NCBI GenBank assembly: GCA_007127175.1
Contig: SKZX01000028.1
Location: 1-11,733, forward strand
Direction: 5' to 3'
Length of the DNA: 11,733 nucleotides
Origin: Desulfobacterales bacterium
GTDB taxonomy: Bacteria; Desulfobacterota; Desulfobacteria; Desulfobacterales; Desulfosalsimonadaceae
Positions 1-7,280 of the stretch are shown here, one piece after another. The notes beneath the pieces were generated by a model, which made no database searches, was not told where the DNA came from, and saw only the letters and a list, made by a program, of their open reading frames with translations. The position numbers and the translations under genes were made by a program. Positions within the stretch are counted from its first letter, which is position 1, and each line of letters begins with the position of its first letter.

Positions 1-306
1 AAGCCGCTATCAAAGCCCTGGGGATTGCCCGACGTGATTACGGTTTTTCTGCGTTCTCTAACGCAGAACTGGGACGGCAAACTTATCGCTGTCATTGTCT
101 CTGGCTATGATGGGGATGGGGCGGCAACGCTGTGCGGCATAAAAGAAGTGGGGGGCATTACCATCGCGCAGAAGCTCGAAACAGCCGTGCAGCCAGATAT
201 GCCTGAGAGCGCAGTAGCAAGCGGGTGTATAGATTTCGTTCTTTCACCTGAGGATATTGCTCAAGAAATTGAACGAATTGCGCACGCGGTGTCAAGGGAG
301 GAGTGA
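1..306 (+). CDS. CheB-type protein-glutamate methylesterase domain, C-terminal part (cut by the window edge)
   Basis: The frame is open from base 1, so the gene starts outside the window; a TTG at 25 lies inside the gene and is not needed as a start. The roughly 101 visible residues match the end of the CheB methylesterase fold, which removes methyl groups from chemoreceptor glutamates. They include the strand and loop VIVSGYDGDGA, equivalent to the CheB 'SGMGxDGA' loop carrying the catalytic aspartate, then IKEVGGITIAQ, PDMPESAVASGCIDFVL and a final helix EDIAQEIERI. The serine and histidine of the catalytic triad would lie upstream and cannot be seen. Whether a receiver domain precedes it, as in classical CheB, is unknown; stand-alone methylesterase-domain proteins also exist. 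No chemotaxis partner is visible. The gene ends in TGA, and a 224 bp gap separates it from the convergent gene. Confidence 0.85.
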   Translation, partial: KPLSKPWGLPDVITVFLRSLTQNWDGKLIAVIVSGYDGDGAATLCGIKEVGGITIAQKLETAVQPDMPESAVASGCIDFVLSPEDIAQEIERIAHAVSREE

Positions 307-530
307 AGGGGGCGTCGTGGGGTGAAGGAAGCTTTGGTGGAATGTTAAAATTTGGATCATACCTTGTTCATTACCCAACGATAAGGATAGATCGGGTGAG
401 AGAAGCGAACCTCGTTCTAATCCAATAGTTGAATAAGCCGGTCAAGTTATAAGAAAACACAATGCTTGCCTTAGTGCTTGTTTGAAAAATTGCATGTATT
501 GTGAACATTGAATCTGCTATTCCTGCGCCA
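307..530. other. Intergenic gap between convergent genes
   Basis: The 224 bp between the end of the CheB-like gene (+) and the end of the GlpC-like gene (-) carries no ORF with coding character on either strand. I see no clear GC-rich hairpin with a T-tract. The only structure noticed is a short imperfect repeat of the type TGCTTG around 463-481. The region is visibly more AT-rich than the genes around it. Confidence 0.5.
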
Positions 531-1940
531 TCAGGGCCTGATGATCGTCTTTTCATTTTTATACGCTGATGCCAGTAATTCGAGTGGGTGGTAAACTGGC
601 AATTCCGGCAGCAGGTGCCGGAACTGAAGCCGGCAACTCAGGCAATCAGTGACAATCGCATATGGGGATGCGGCCTTGATTTTTTTCGCCAATGGCTGGC
701 CTAACCGGACCGAATCACCATGAAAGCCTTCTTTAAACCCAAGGCTGCCGCCCATGCCGCAGCAGTCCATGTCGCCGCCTACATGGATGAGGTCCAACCC
801 TGGGATCATGAACAGCAGATTTTCATAAGGTGATCCGATATTCTGCTCCCGCTGGTGGCAGGGAGTAAAATACACCATTCGGTTATTTATGCGCCCCAGG
901 TTCGTGTCCAGGAGCCCTTTTAAGTGAAGGCGCTCCAGGTATTGGCCCATATCAGAGAGCTTTTCGGAAAGGGCGATGCGTGCCATGGGATCGATGGCGG
1001 AAAAGTTCGGGTTGTCTGCCAGAAGATCCCCGTATATGGATTTTTTCAGTGAAACATATCCCTCTTTGCCGATTTTGCCCGGTACCCGGATTTCATCCGC
1101 CCCTGCGCTGACCGATTTTTGAAAAGCCTGGGAATAATGCGCGCCCTCCCGGAGAAGCTTTTTCATGAAAAAACCGCAGGTAGGGCAGGTACATACCAGG
1201 TCGAAGCCGGTATCAGCCGCATCCAGAAGTGTCCGCAGATTGTCCTGCACGCGCTGACGGGTAAGTGCTGCCATGCCCTCGAGCAGGGTCGGCATGCCGC
1301 AGCATTGCTGGGGCGGCACATACACTGCAATATGGTTTTGCTTAAGGACGGCCACCGCTGCCCGCGCGACTTCCGGAAAGAGAAAGCCGGCGGTACATCC
1401 TGCAAAATAAGCCGCTTTTGGCTGGCCGGCGGGTTTTCGGGTCAATCCATTTTTTTGCGCCCAGGAAAAGAAGTTTTCCTTTGGAAGTCTTGGCAGCGCG
1501 CGTTTTTGTGAAATCCCGCCCATACGTTTGGTGATTTTTTCTACCGGGTTGATGCTCAGAAATGTGTTGATCAGCCATGGGAAACGGCCCCCCAATCGGC
1601 AGGCGTTCTGGACATCCGCGAGCAGGCGCTCCCCTGCGCGAATGCCCTGTTCCCGGACCCGAGCTGCCTTTGACAGGAGAATGTCGGCCCGGATGTTCGG
1701 GCATGGGCACAGGCCGCACAGGGTGCACAGGCTGGCCAGGCGCTTCAGTTCCTCGTCGGTAACATTTGTGCCCGCTTCTTTTTCCTTGTCAAAAAGGCGG
1801 TAGAGTTCCGGGAAAAACAAGCAGCTTTCGTCCATCATGAACCGGCAGATATCGCAATTGGTGCATGCGTCCATCACTCCCCGGATCAGATCGCGGGATG
1901 AGGGGTTGCCCTGTTCGGGTTTCTGTTTCAACAGCGGCAA
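531..1940 (-). CDS. (Fe-S)-binding protein with two CCG domains, GlpC/HdrD-like
   Basis: This 469-aa protein resembles GlpC of anaerobic glycerol-3-phosphate dehydrogenase and the HdrD/GlcF/LutA group, which pass electrons from a flavin dehydrogenase to quinone or a heterodisulfide-type acceptor. Two N-terminal ferredoxin-like cluster sites are visible: C26xxC29xxC32 with C40, and C72xxC75xxC78xC80P. Two cysteine-rich CCG domains follow: C182...CCGM (213-216)...C250/C252xxC255, then C361...CCGMGG (393-398)...C433xxC436. Spacing after the third cysteine of both clusters departs from the classical CxxCxxCxxxCP, so cluster type is uncertain. No FAD-linked dehydrogenase partner adjoins it: its upstream neighbour is divergent and its downstream neighbour convergent, so it looks monocistronic. 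The start is a TTG at 1940 with AAAGG very close upstream (2 nt gap). A start a few codons further in, or at the ATG of residue 23, cannot be excluded. The substrate is unknown. Confidence 0.88.
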   Translation of the reverse strand: MPLLKQKPEQGNPSSRDLIRGVMDACTNCDICRFMMDESCLFFPELYRLFDKEKEAGTNVTDEELKRLASLCTLCGLCPCPNIRADILLSKAARVREQGIRAGERLLADVQNACRLGGRFPWLINTFLSINPVEKITKRMGGISQKRALPRLPKENFFSWAQKNGLTRKPAGQPKAAYFAGCTAGFLFPEVARAAVAVLKQNHIAVYVPPQQCCGMPTLLEGMAALTRQRVQDNLRTLLDAADTGFDLVCTCPTCGFFMKKLLREGAHYSQAFQKSVSAGADEIRVPGKIGKEGYVSLKKSIYGDLLADNPNFSAIDPMARIALSEKLSDMGQYLERLHLKGLLDTNLGRINNRMVYFTPCHQREQNIGSPYENLLFMIPGLDLIHVGGDMDCCGMGGSLGFKEGFHGDSVRLGQPLAKKIKAASPYAIVTDCLSCRLQFRHLLPELPVYHPLELLASAYKNEKTIIRP

Positions 1941-1982
1941 GACCTTTGTGTTAATATAAAAAATACATTTATAATGAAAGGG

Positions 1983-2010
1983 TTGTGATTATATCGTTCG
2001 TTCGTAATAT
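1983..2010 (+). promoter_or_regulatory. Possible sigma70-type promoter for the MauE/DoxX-like gene
   Basis: TTGTGA at 1983-1988 and TAATAT at 2005-2010, separated by 16 bp, resemble -35 and -10 boxes. If used, transcription would start near 2017 and leave a leader of about 245 nt before the ATG at 2263. Box quality is moderate and the zone is AT-rich, so a chance match is possible. Confidence 0.3.
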
Positions 2011-2110
2011 AAAGAGAAGGGGTGAGCTTGTCAAACCCGTACCGGTTTTGTTCATACCGTATTACCCCGTTTGTAGCAGCATGGATGCCTGGTGTGCTGT
2101 TTATGAACAG

Positions 2111-2153
2111 CGGGCAAGGAAGGAGCGCATCCCGGGCCAAAAAGCTTTGCCCG
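2111..2153 (+). other. Hairpin in the leader of the MauE/DoxX-like gene
   Basis: CGGGCAAGG (2111-2119) pairs with CTTTGCCCG (2145-2153): nine pairs including one G-U, around a 25-nt loop. It has no T-tract, so it is not an obvious terminator. It could be part of a structured 5' leader, or chance; I match it to no known riboswitch. Confidence 0.3.
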
Positions 2154-2262
2154 TGAATGTAAATCCTGCTATAGCCGTAAAGGGATTAACCATCTGTTCT
2201 GCCGGTGATTCAGGAAACTGAAAAGAAAACAGCCGAAAACCGGCCGGGAAAATAGAGATCAT

Positions 2263-3399
2263 ATGATTGCCAGAATTATCGTCAACGCAGCGCGTGTATT
2301 CTTCGGCGCTGTTTTGCTTTTTTCCGGATTTGTGAAAGCTGTGGACCCGCTGGGTTCAATGTACAAATTCCAGGATTTCTTCACGGCATTTGGCGTGGAA
2401 TGGTTGTTCCCGGCGGCCCTTCCATTGGCGGTCGGTCTGAGCACGGTTGAGTTCGTGGTGGGGTTTACATTTCTTGCCGGGGTAAAAATGCAGGTGTTCG
2501 CGCCGCTGGGCCTTGTATTGATGGGCTTTTTTGCCCCTGCCACCATTTTCATCGCCCTGACCGACCCGGTTCCCCATTGCGGGTGCTTCGGGGACGCTAT
2601 TGTCATCAGTAACCAGGCAACCGCAGCCAAGAACGTATTGCTTTTTTTCGCATCTGCAATGGTTTTTTTCTGCAAGGACCGGATTCGTCCTGTTTTTTCG
2701 GGGAAAAGCGCGTTTTTTTCGTTGTTTGCAGCAGCAGGACTGGCAGCAGGCCTTTCTGCATATGCATTGATATTCCTGCCGACAATCGATTTCCGGCCTT
2801 GGAAAGTCGGTGCAGACATTGCCGCATTGCTTGAAAAATCCCATGAACCCTCAGGCGCGGTATATTTGGTTTTTGAAAACAGGAAAACCGGTGAAACCAG
2901 AACCTACCCGTCGGATGATTACCCGTGGGACGATCCTGAATGGGCTGACCTGTGGGAATACCGGGCGCGGAAAGAAAAAATGCCCTACAGGCAGTTTGAA
3001 TCTCCTATTGAAAATTTCAGCATCATGGATGAAGATGGATTCGATCAGACCCTGCAGATCATTGCCGCACCCGGTTATCTTTACCTGGTGGCGGCATATG
3101 ATCTGCAAACCGCAAACATGCGCGCCTTTGACCGGAACCTGGCGCCCCTGGCCAGGCAGGCCGGAAAGGACGGCCATGATTTCGTCGTATTGACGGCTTC
3201 CCCGCCGGATGTTGTTGATTCTTTCAGAAAGGGGCGCCGTCAGGGATACCCGGTTTTCTTCTCCGATGAAAGGGAGCTGAAAACAATTATCCGATCGAAC
3301 CCAGGGCTTGTTCTCATGAAAGACGGTGTGGTTCTTGGAAAATGGCCGCATACCCGCATACCGGAATATGACCATATAAAAAACCGATATAAAGACTGA
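2263..3399 (+). CDS. MauE/DoxX-like membrane protein with C-terminal thioredoxin-like domain
   Basis: The 378-aa product has an N-terminal membrane domain of about 170 residues with some five hydrophobic segments (about 5-26, 45-70, 75-99, 120-137, 148-172). The motif HCGCFGD (105-111, Cys106 and Cys108) sits between the third and fourth. This motif is characteristic of the MauE branch of the DoxX-like superfamily, which supplies redox equivalents for disulfide chemistry in partner proteins. The C-terminal half (about 180-378) has the alternating pattern of a thioredoxin-like fold and is predicted to lie on the periplasmic side, but it contains no CxxC and no cysteine at all. The two-domain layout resembles the BT_3928-type family. 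The ATG at 2263 has only a weak GAGA-like ribosome site. A membrane-anchored rhodanese follows 19 bp after the stop (counting from the preferred start at 3419), so the two are likely co-transcribed and may act together in envelope sulfur or thiol chemistry; this is inference. Confidence 0.8.
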   Translation: MIARIIVNAARVFFGAVLLFSGFVKAVDPLGSMYKFQDFFTAFGVEWLFPAALPLAVGLSTVEFVVGFTFLAGVKMQVFAPLGLVLMGFFAPATIFIALTDPVPHCGCFGDAIVISNQATAAKNVLLFFASAMVFFCKDRIRPVFSGKSAFFSLFAAAGLAAGLSAYALIFLPTIDFRPWKVGADIAALLEKSHEPSGAVYLVFENRKTGETRTYPSDDYPWDDPEWADLWEYRARKEKMPYRQFESPIENFSIMDEDGFDQTLQIIAAPGYLYLVAAYDLQTANMRAFDRNLAPLARQAGKDGHDFVVLTASPPDVVDSFRKGRRQGYPVFFSDERELKTIIRSNPGLVLMKDGVVLGKWPHTRIPEYDHIKNRYKD

Positions 3400-3418
3400 C
3401 TTTTTACCGGGGATGACA

Positions 3419-4003
3419 ATGAAACGGATAAAAAATCGCCTTGTTTTCCTTATTCCGGCAGTGGTTGTGGGGGTGGGCGTGCTTCTGGTTTTTCAGATTA
3501 ACGCCGATTGGGCCGGGGAGCGATCTGTTTATGCCGGGGGAAGCCGGGATATCCTTTCAACAGAGGCATACCGCATGTGGCAATCCGATCCGGAAAGCGT
3601 TATAATCCTGGATGTGCGCACCACGGCGGAATATGCCCTGGTAGGCCACCCGCCCATGGCCTACAATATTCCCATAGCCACCTGGACCGGCGCATTTGAC
3701 CCGTCCCGGCGGACCTACACCATGCAGAACAACCCGGATTTCCTGGATGCAGTTGAAAAAAGGTTTTCCAAAGAGAACACAATTTTGTTGATCTGCCGAT
3801 CCGGTTTTCGCAGCGGAATTGCCGCCCGGTTGCTGATGAATGCCGGGTTTAAAAGGGTTTATAATATTGTGGACGGTTTCGAAGGAAACCCACCACGTTC
3901 AAAAAACAATTTTCTGAAGGGGTGTGCCGGAGAAAGCGGATGGAAGCATTCGGGCGCACCCTGGACGTATGAACTGGACCCCCAACGGGTGTATTCTCCA
4001 TAA
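3419..4003 (+). CDS. Membrane-anchored rhodanese-like sulfurtransferase
   Basis: This 194-aa single-domain rhodanese would move sulfane sulfur on a cysteine persulfide. An N-terminal hydrophobic segment (about 8-27) after a Lys/Arg-rich start indicates an uncleaved anchor or signal peptide, placing the domain outside the cytoplasm. Visible rhodanese features are LSTEAYRMW (47-54), ILDVRTTAEY (63-72), the GHPPMAYNIP region and the active-site loop CRSGFRSG with Cys126, followed by AARLLMNAGFKRVYNIVDGFEG. The GHPPMAYNIPIATWT stretch and a 40-residue C-terminal tail, including SGAPWTYELDP, are typical of periplasmic rhodaneses of anaerobes. An ATG at 3413 is also in frame, but the GGGG at 3409-3412 abuts it, whereas it lies 6 nt from the ATG at 3419; I therefore prefer 3419. 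Confidence 0.88.
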   Translation: MKRIKNRLVFLIPAVVVGVGVLLVFQINADWAGERSVYAGGSRDILSTEAYRMWQSDPESVIILDVRTTAEYALVGHPPMAYNIPIATWTGAFDPSRRTYTMQNNPDFLDAVEKRFSKENTILLICRSGFRSGIAARLLMNAGFKRVYNIVDGFEGNPPRSKNNFLKGCAGESGWKHSGAPWTYELDPQRVYSP

Positions 4004-4051
4004 GCAAGGGCCTTGGAACCGGAAAGAATGCGCTTGAAGCAGCGTGCACTT

Positions 4052-4081
4052 CTGACTGCTTTCCAATAAACATTTTATATA
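4052..4081 (+). promoter_or_regulatory. Possible sigma70-type promoter upstream of the 478-aa gene
   Basis: CTGACT (4052-4057) or the overlapping TGACTG (4053-4058), and TATATA at 4076-4081, are 17-18 bp apart in an AT-rich gap between genes. If used, transcription would start close to 4088, just at a small hairpin and about 25 nt before the ribosome site. Only four of six -35 bases match the consensus. Confidence 0.3.
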
Positions 4082-4085
4082 GCTG

Positions 4086-4103
4086 TCACTTTTCTGAAAG
4101 TGA
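4086..4103 (+). other. Small perfect hairpin before the 478-aa gene
   Basis: TCACTTT (4086-4092) pairs fully with AAAGTGA (4097-4103) around a 4-nt loop, 10 nt upstream of the AGGA ribosome site. It is AT-rich and modest in strength. It might be an operator half-site pair or a 5' stabilising hairpin; no T-tract follows, so it is not a terminator. Confidence 0.3.
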
Positions 4104-4124
4104 GTGTTATCGCCAGGAAACAGC

Positions 4125-5561
4125 ATGACCCGGGAATACAACCCCATACTGATCGGTTTTTCAGAAGAGGAAGGCCCCATTCGGATTTCCCTGAAGAAGG
4201 CGCGGGATCGCTACGGGCTCATGCCCAGCCTTTACGGGTTTGTTCCGCCAAAAGAAGGCCGCGATGAACGAAGGGCCTTGAACCTCAAGGCCGGCAAGTT
4301 TATCCGGGATGAGCTGGCAAATGGCTCACGGAACCTGAAATGGGATGTCTACCGGTATTTCAGCCGATGGCACAGGGATTACTCGGCTGAATTCGGGATC
4401 GATGTGAACCCGTTTATCAACGTCAACGACCCGGAAACGGTTGTTTCGCTGATTCGGGAAAACCGGGCGGTGTTTAAAAAGCTCCTTGAAATGGATTTGC
4501 GGGAGGCGGTCCTTGAAAAACGCCTGGTCAAAAAAGAAGTGCTGAATTCGGTGGCCGATGCAAGCCTGGCGGAAAAAGTCGCTGAAATGCTGGTAAAGAA
4601 AATCCGGTACCTCCGGGATGACAAAAAGCAGGCGGCGATTTACCTGCTGGGCTGCATCAGGGGCAGAGATATCATCTATAAAATCGAAGACCTTATCCAT
4701 GGGCGCATTCTGGCCCCGGGAGAGCCGGTCATTGCCTGTTATGCGGATGAAATATCGCGTATGCTGCTTGAGATACCGGAGGTCACGGGTTTTTCGGGTG
4801 CAAAAGACCTGAAGGGGATCTCCATAAGAGGGGTGGCGTTTGAGTATGCTGAAAGGGACGCCTCGTATTTCATGCTGGGAAAAGATACCGGCGACTGCAC
4901 TGCTGACAAGAAGAATTTCCAGGCGGACTGCGATATAGAAAACATTTTCTGGACGGTGTTCGCCTGGATACTGGACCAGAACTACCAGATCCTTAAAGTT
5001 TACTTTAATGGCGAATTCGTCCTGAAAGTACATCTGCTGCCGTTGTACATCCCCGATGCGGCGCTGCTGGGCCACTCCGCCTTTCTGCCGCAAAAAACCG
5101 ATTACATGATGCTTGCCGTGGATGCCGTGGAAACCATCAGGGGGCTCCGGGACGACCTGCCGGGCTGCCGGCAGGATCTTGTAGACCAGCGGGAATATAT
5201 CTTCGGCAAGACGATCGAGCAGATTGAAGCCATTGCCAGGAAAATGAGGATCCATCACATTTACGCGGAAAGGTTTTCAAACACCCCGTGGGTACGGGAT
5301 TATTACCAGAAATACCCGGAAATCTTCATCCATGTGAACCACATGGAAAAGATCGACCACCTGGAAGACGTGTTTTACCTGGCCCGCGAATTATGCGGGA
5401 ATGCAGGGGTTGAAATGCCCGATGAACTCTTCATGGAGATCCAGATGAAAAACACCTATCTCATCCCCAAGCTGAGCAAGGCGCCAGGGGTCAAATCATA
5501 CACGGTGATAAAAGGATCACCGGAAGACGGAATCCCCAAGAAAAGGGTGATCGGGGTGTAA
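4125..5561 (+). CDS. Hypothetical cytoplasmic protein, 478 aa, with GKDTGDCTA motif
   Basis: I do not recognise this family. There is no signal peptide or membrane segment, so it is predicted to be cytoplasmic. The N-terminal third is charged and helical (RYFSRWHRDYSAEFGIDV, then Lys/Glu-rich helices to about 170). The centre holds the most motif-like stretch, YFMLGKDTGDCTADK (248-262), followed by an FWTVFAWILDQNYQILKVYF block (275-294) that looks like a beta-rich core. The C-terminal third has HIYAERFSNTPWVRDYY and two His-rich turns (RIHHIY, HVNHMEKIDHLED). The single cysteine in TGDCTA flanked by conserved-looking small residues could be catalytic, but that is speculation. The ATG at 4125 has AGGA at 4114-4117 with 7-nt spacing; the in-frame GTG at 4104 lacks a ribosome site. 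Codon use is like that of its neighbours and the frame is intact, so it is a real gene. Confidence 0.8.
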   Translation: MTREYNPILIGFSEEEGPIRISLKKARDRYGLMPSLYGFVPPKEGRDERRALNLKAGKFIRDELANGSRNLKWDVYRYFSRWHRDYSAEFGIDVNPFINVNDPETVVSLIRENRAVFKKLLEMDLREAVLEKRLVKKEVLNSVADASLAEKVAEMLVKKIRYLRDDKKQAAIYLLGCIRGRDIIYKIEDLIHGRILAPGEPVIACYADEISRMLLEIPEVTGFSGAKDLKGISIRGVAFEYAERDASYFMLGKDTGDCTADKKNFQADCDIENIFWTVFAWILDQNYQILKVYFNGEFVLKVHLLPLYIPDAALLGHSAFLPQKTDYMMLAVDAVETIRGLRDDLPGCRQDLVDQREYIFGKTIEQIEAIARKMRIHHIYAERFSNTPWVRDYYQKYPEIFIHVNHMEKIDHLEDVFYLARELCGNAGVEMPDELFMEIQMKNTYLIPKLSKAPGVKSYTVIKGSPEDGIPKKRVIGV

Positions 5562-5667
5562 ACGCCGGATGCCCCCCATTTCAGCAGCGACTTAACTTGC
5601 GGGTCATGCGAAGGGGCTGAAAAACAGTGCCGCTGTGAAACAGGGCAAAAACAGACAGGGAGGGATA

Positions 5668-6273
5668 ATGCGTCAAGAACCAACCGCTTACAGCGAGGCA
5701 TTCAAAAAGTGCCTGGACTTTCACGGACACATGTGCCCAGGGCTATCAATCGGTTACAAAGCCGCCAGGGCGGGTCTGGACTGGCTCAAAGAAAACCGGG
5801 CAGGGGATGAAGAAATCGTCGCCATCATCGAAACCGACGCGTGCTCCGCAGATGCCGTACAGGTGGTGACCGGCTGCACATTCGGCAAAGGCAACCTGAT
5901 TTACAAAGACCATGGAAAAATGGTGCTGACGCTCCTCAGCCGGAATTCGGGCCATGGGGTGCGCGTGGCTACCCGTCCGGATGCCTTCCCCCGGGATGAG
6001 AACCACCGCTCCCTCATGCAAAAGGTCATGAAAGGCGATGCGAGCGACGAAGAAAAAAGCCGGTTTTACGAAATGCACCATAAGCGCAGCCACGACATCC
6101 TGGACATGGCGGATGCGCATCTTTTTGATATCCGCGCGGTTGAAATGAAACTGCCGGAAAAGGCCCGGATGGAGCCCTCCGAGCTTTGTGCCCGGTGCGG
6201 GGAGGCAACGATGAGAACCAAGCTCGAAACCGTGGATGGCGAAAAAATCTGTCGCGGGTGCGCCGGTTTGTGA
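5668..6273 (+). CDS. FmdE-family protein with C-terminal zinc ribbon
   Basis: The 201-aa product has the FmdE fold first seen in subunit E of molybdenum formylmethanofuran dehydrogenase: CLDFHGHMCPGLSIGYKAA (15-33, with His19, His21 and Cys23), ETDACSADAVQVVTGCTFGKGNL (55-77, with Cys59 and Cys70), and an MHHKRS helix. These Cys/His residues probably bind metal. A C-terminal zinc ribbon follows, C174xxC177 and C195xxC198. No other formylmethanofuran dehydrogenase subunit is near; orphan FmdE proteins are common in sulfate reducers and other anaerobes, where their role is unclear and some have been tied to molybdenum or metal handling. The ATG at 5668 is preceded by an AGGGAGGG ribosome site about 3-5 nt upstream; the in-frame GTG at 5635 lacks one. 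Confidence 0.9.
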   Translation: MRQEPTAYSEAFKKCLDFHGHMCPGLSIGYKAARAGLDWLKENRAGDEEIVAIIETDACSADAVQVVTGCTFGKGNLIYKDHGKMVLTLLSRNSGHGVRVATRPDAFPRDENHRSLMQKVMKGDASDEEKSRFYEMHHKRSHDILDMADAHLFDIRAVEMKLPEKARMEPSELCARCGEATMRTKLETVDGEKICRGCAGL

Positions 6274-6398
6274 ACCCTGCCGGTCCGGTCTCCGGCCATG
6301 AAAATGCCGGCATAAAGTACCAATAACCTTGCAAAAGTGTTGCTTTTGTATTATTTGGTCTTAAAGGCGGTGCAAACTATTTCAGTGAGGTTGTTTTG
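6274..6398. other. Intergenic gap with weak hairpins
   Basis: The 125 bp after the FmdE gene contain CAAAAG (6332-6337) pairing with CTTTTG (6343-6348) around a 5-nt loop, plus a GC-rich GCCGG/CCGGC pair around 6279-6296. Neither is followed by a clear T-tract, so termination here is uncertain. A GAGG ribosome site for the next gene lies at 6387-6390. Confidence 0.3.
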
Positions 6399-7250
6399 AT
6401 GCGCATTGGGACGATGAGCATTACCAGACATCCTGTTTTCGGTCTTCTCATCGCTGCTTTTCTGGTCTTTTCCACCAGCTGTGCGGAGCGCGTGGATCGC
6501 ATGAAAACACCGGACTGGGAGCGCATCAGAGCGGTCCCCGACCGTGCACCAGAACCCCACATGTACTGGCCGGCGCGCCCGGTAACGCCCCAGTCCGAAC
6601 TTTCCCGGGATGTGCGCGAGCGGGTTGCGCCGGATCTGGCCAGTGAATTCATGGCGGCATCGCTCTCCCTCGGCGCCCCGATTTTCATACGTATTTTTAA
6701 ACAAAGCAGTGAGCTTGAGCTGTGGGTGTGGCAAAACGGGTCGTACGTGCTTTTCAAAACCTATCCCATCGCCCGTTTTTCAGGGGGCCTTGGCCCCAAG
6801 CGGGCTGAAGGGGACCTGCAGGCGCCGGAAGGGTTTTATTACGTCTTTCCTTCGATGATGAACCCCAACAGCCGCTTTCACCTGTCCTTCAACATCGGCT
6901 ACCCCAACCGCTATGACCGGAAGCACCGGCGAACCGGAAGCGCCATCATGGTGCATGGCAGCAAGGTGTCCACGGGCTGTTTCGCCATGACCGACCGGCA
7001 GATCGAGGAGATCTATACCATTGCTGATTACGCCCTGAATGGGGGCCAGCCTTTTTTCCGCGTGCATATTTTCCCGTTTCGGATGACGGATGAGAACATG
7101 CGGCGTCATGCCGCATCACCCCACATCGGGTTTTGGGAAAACCTGAAGCAGGGCTATGATTTTTTCGAACACGCGCTTCGTCCGCCCAATGTCCTGGTCA
7201 GCAACCAGGCCTATGTTTTCGAGCCCGAACCAGAACCCTGTGACACGTAG
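6399..7250 (+). CDS. YafK-like L,D-transpeptidase (YkuD fold), probable lipoprotein or secreted
   Basis: This 283-aa enzyme belongs to the YkuD fold, which makes or edits 3-3 or lipoprotein-type peptidoglycan links through a catalytic cysteine. The diagnostic stretch is IMVHGSKVSTGCFAMTD (183-199) with His186 and Cys194, matching HGxxxSxGCxAMTD of the YafK group, preceded by IRIFKQSSELELWVW, TYPIARFSGGLGPKRAEGD and QAPEGFYYV. The N-terminus has a hydrophobic stretch (about 12-26) and Cys28 in FSTSC. This resembles a lipobox, although serine at -3 is unusual, so lipidation is uncertain. The product is therefore predicted to be periplasmic, with an outer- or inner-membrane anchor. A TTG at 6396 immediately precedes the ATG at 6399; GAGG at 6387-6390, 8 nt upstream, fits the ATG. 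Confidence 0.9.
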   Translation: MRIGTMSITRHPVFGLLIAAFLVFSTSCAERVDRMKTPDWERIRAVPDRAPEPHMYWPARPVTPQSELSRDVRERVAPDLASEFMAASLSLGAPIFIRIFKQSSELELWVWQNGSYVLFKTYPIARFSGGLGPKRAEGDLQAPEGFYYVFPSMMNPNSRFHLSFNIGYPNRYDRKHRRTGSAIMVHGSKVSTGCFAMTDRQIEEIYTIADYALNGGQPFFRVHIFPFRMTDENMRRHAASPHIGFWENLKQGYDFFEHALRPPNVLVSNQAYVFEPEPEPCDT

Positions 7251-7280
7251 CCGCCATAACCGGCTCCGCCTGGAATGCAG

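Larger units (their letters stand above)
1941..2262. other. Divergent intergenic region (322 bp) with AT-rich promoter zone and hairpin
   Basis: It separates the minus-strand GlpC-like gene from the plus-strand MauE/DoxX-like gene. The first 80 bp (1950-2012) are strongly AT-rich and probably hold promoters for both directions. The rest of the region is GC-richer. A 78-codon open frame at 1985-2221 has no convincing start signal or family resemblance, so I do not call it a gene. A 9-bp hairpin lies at 2111-2153 and is listed separately. Confidence 0.55.

Noticed and set aside
468..533. Possible selenocysteine read-through of the TGA that ends the GlpC-like gene
   Set aside because: The protein already reaches a normal C-terminus. 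The 21 codons after the TGA, up to the next stop, show no domain character, and no SECIS-like hairpin was seen.
1985..2221. A 78-codon open frame on the plus strand in the divergent intergenic region
   Set aside because: No ribosome site, an AT-rich promoter-like beginning and no family resemblance; more likely leader sequence.
4326..5258. A 310-codon open frame on the minus strand
   Set aside because: It is antisense to the 478-aa gene, which has a good ribosome site and natural protein composition; the minus frame shows low-complexity FFxx-rich sequence typical of shadows.
6332..6348. CAAAAG/CTTTTG hairpin after the FmdE gene as a terminator
   Set aside because: The stem is weak and AT-rich and no T-tract follows directly.
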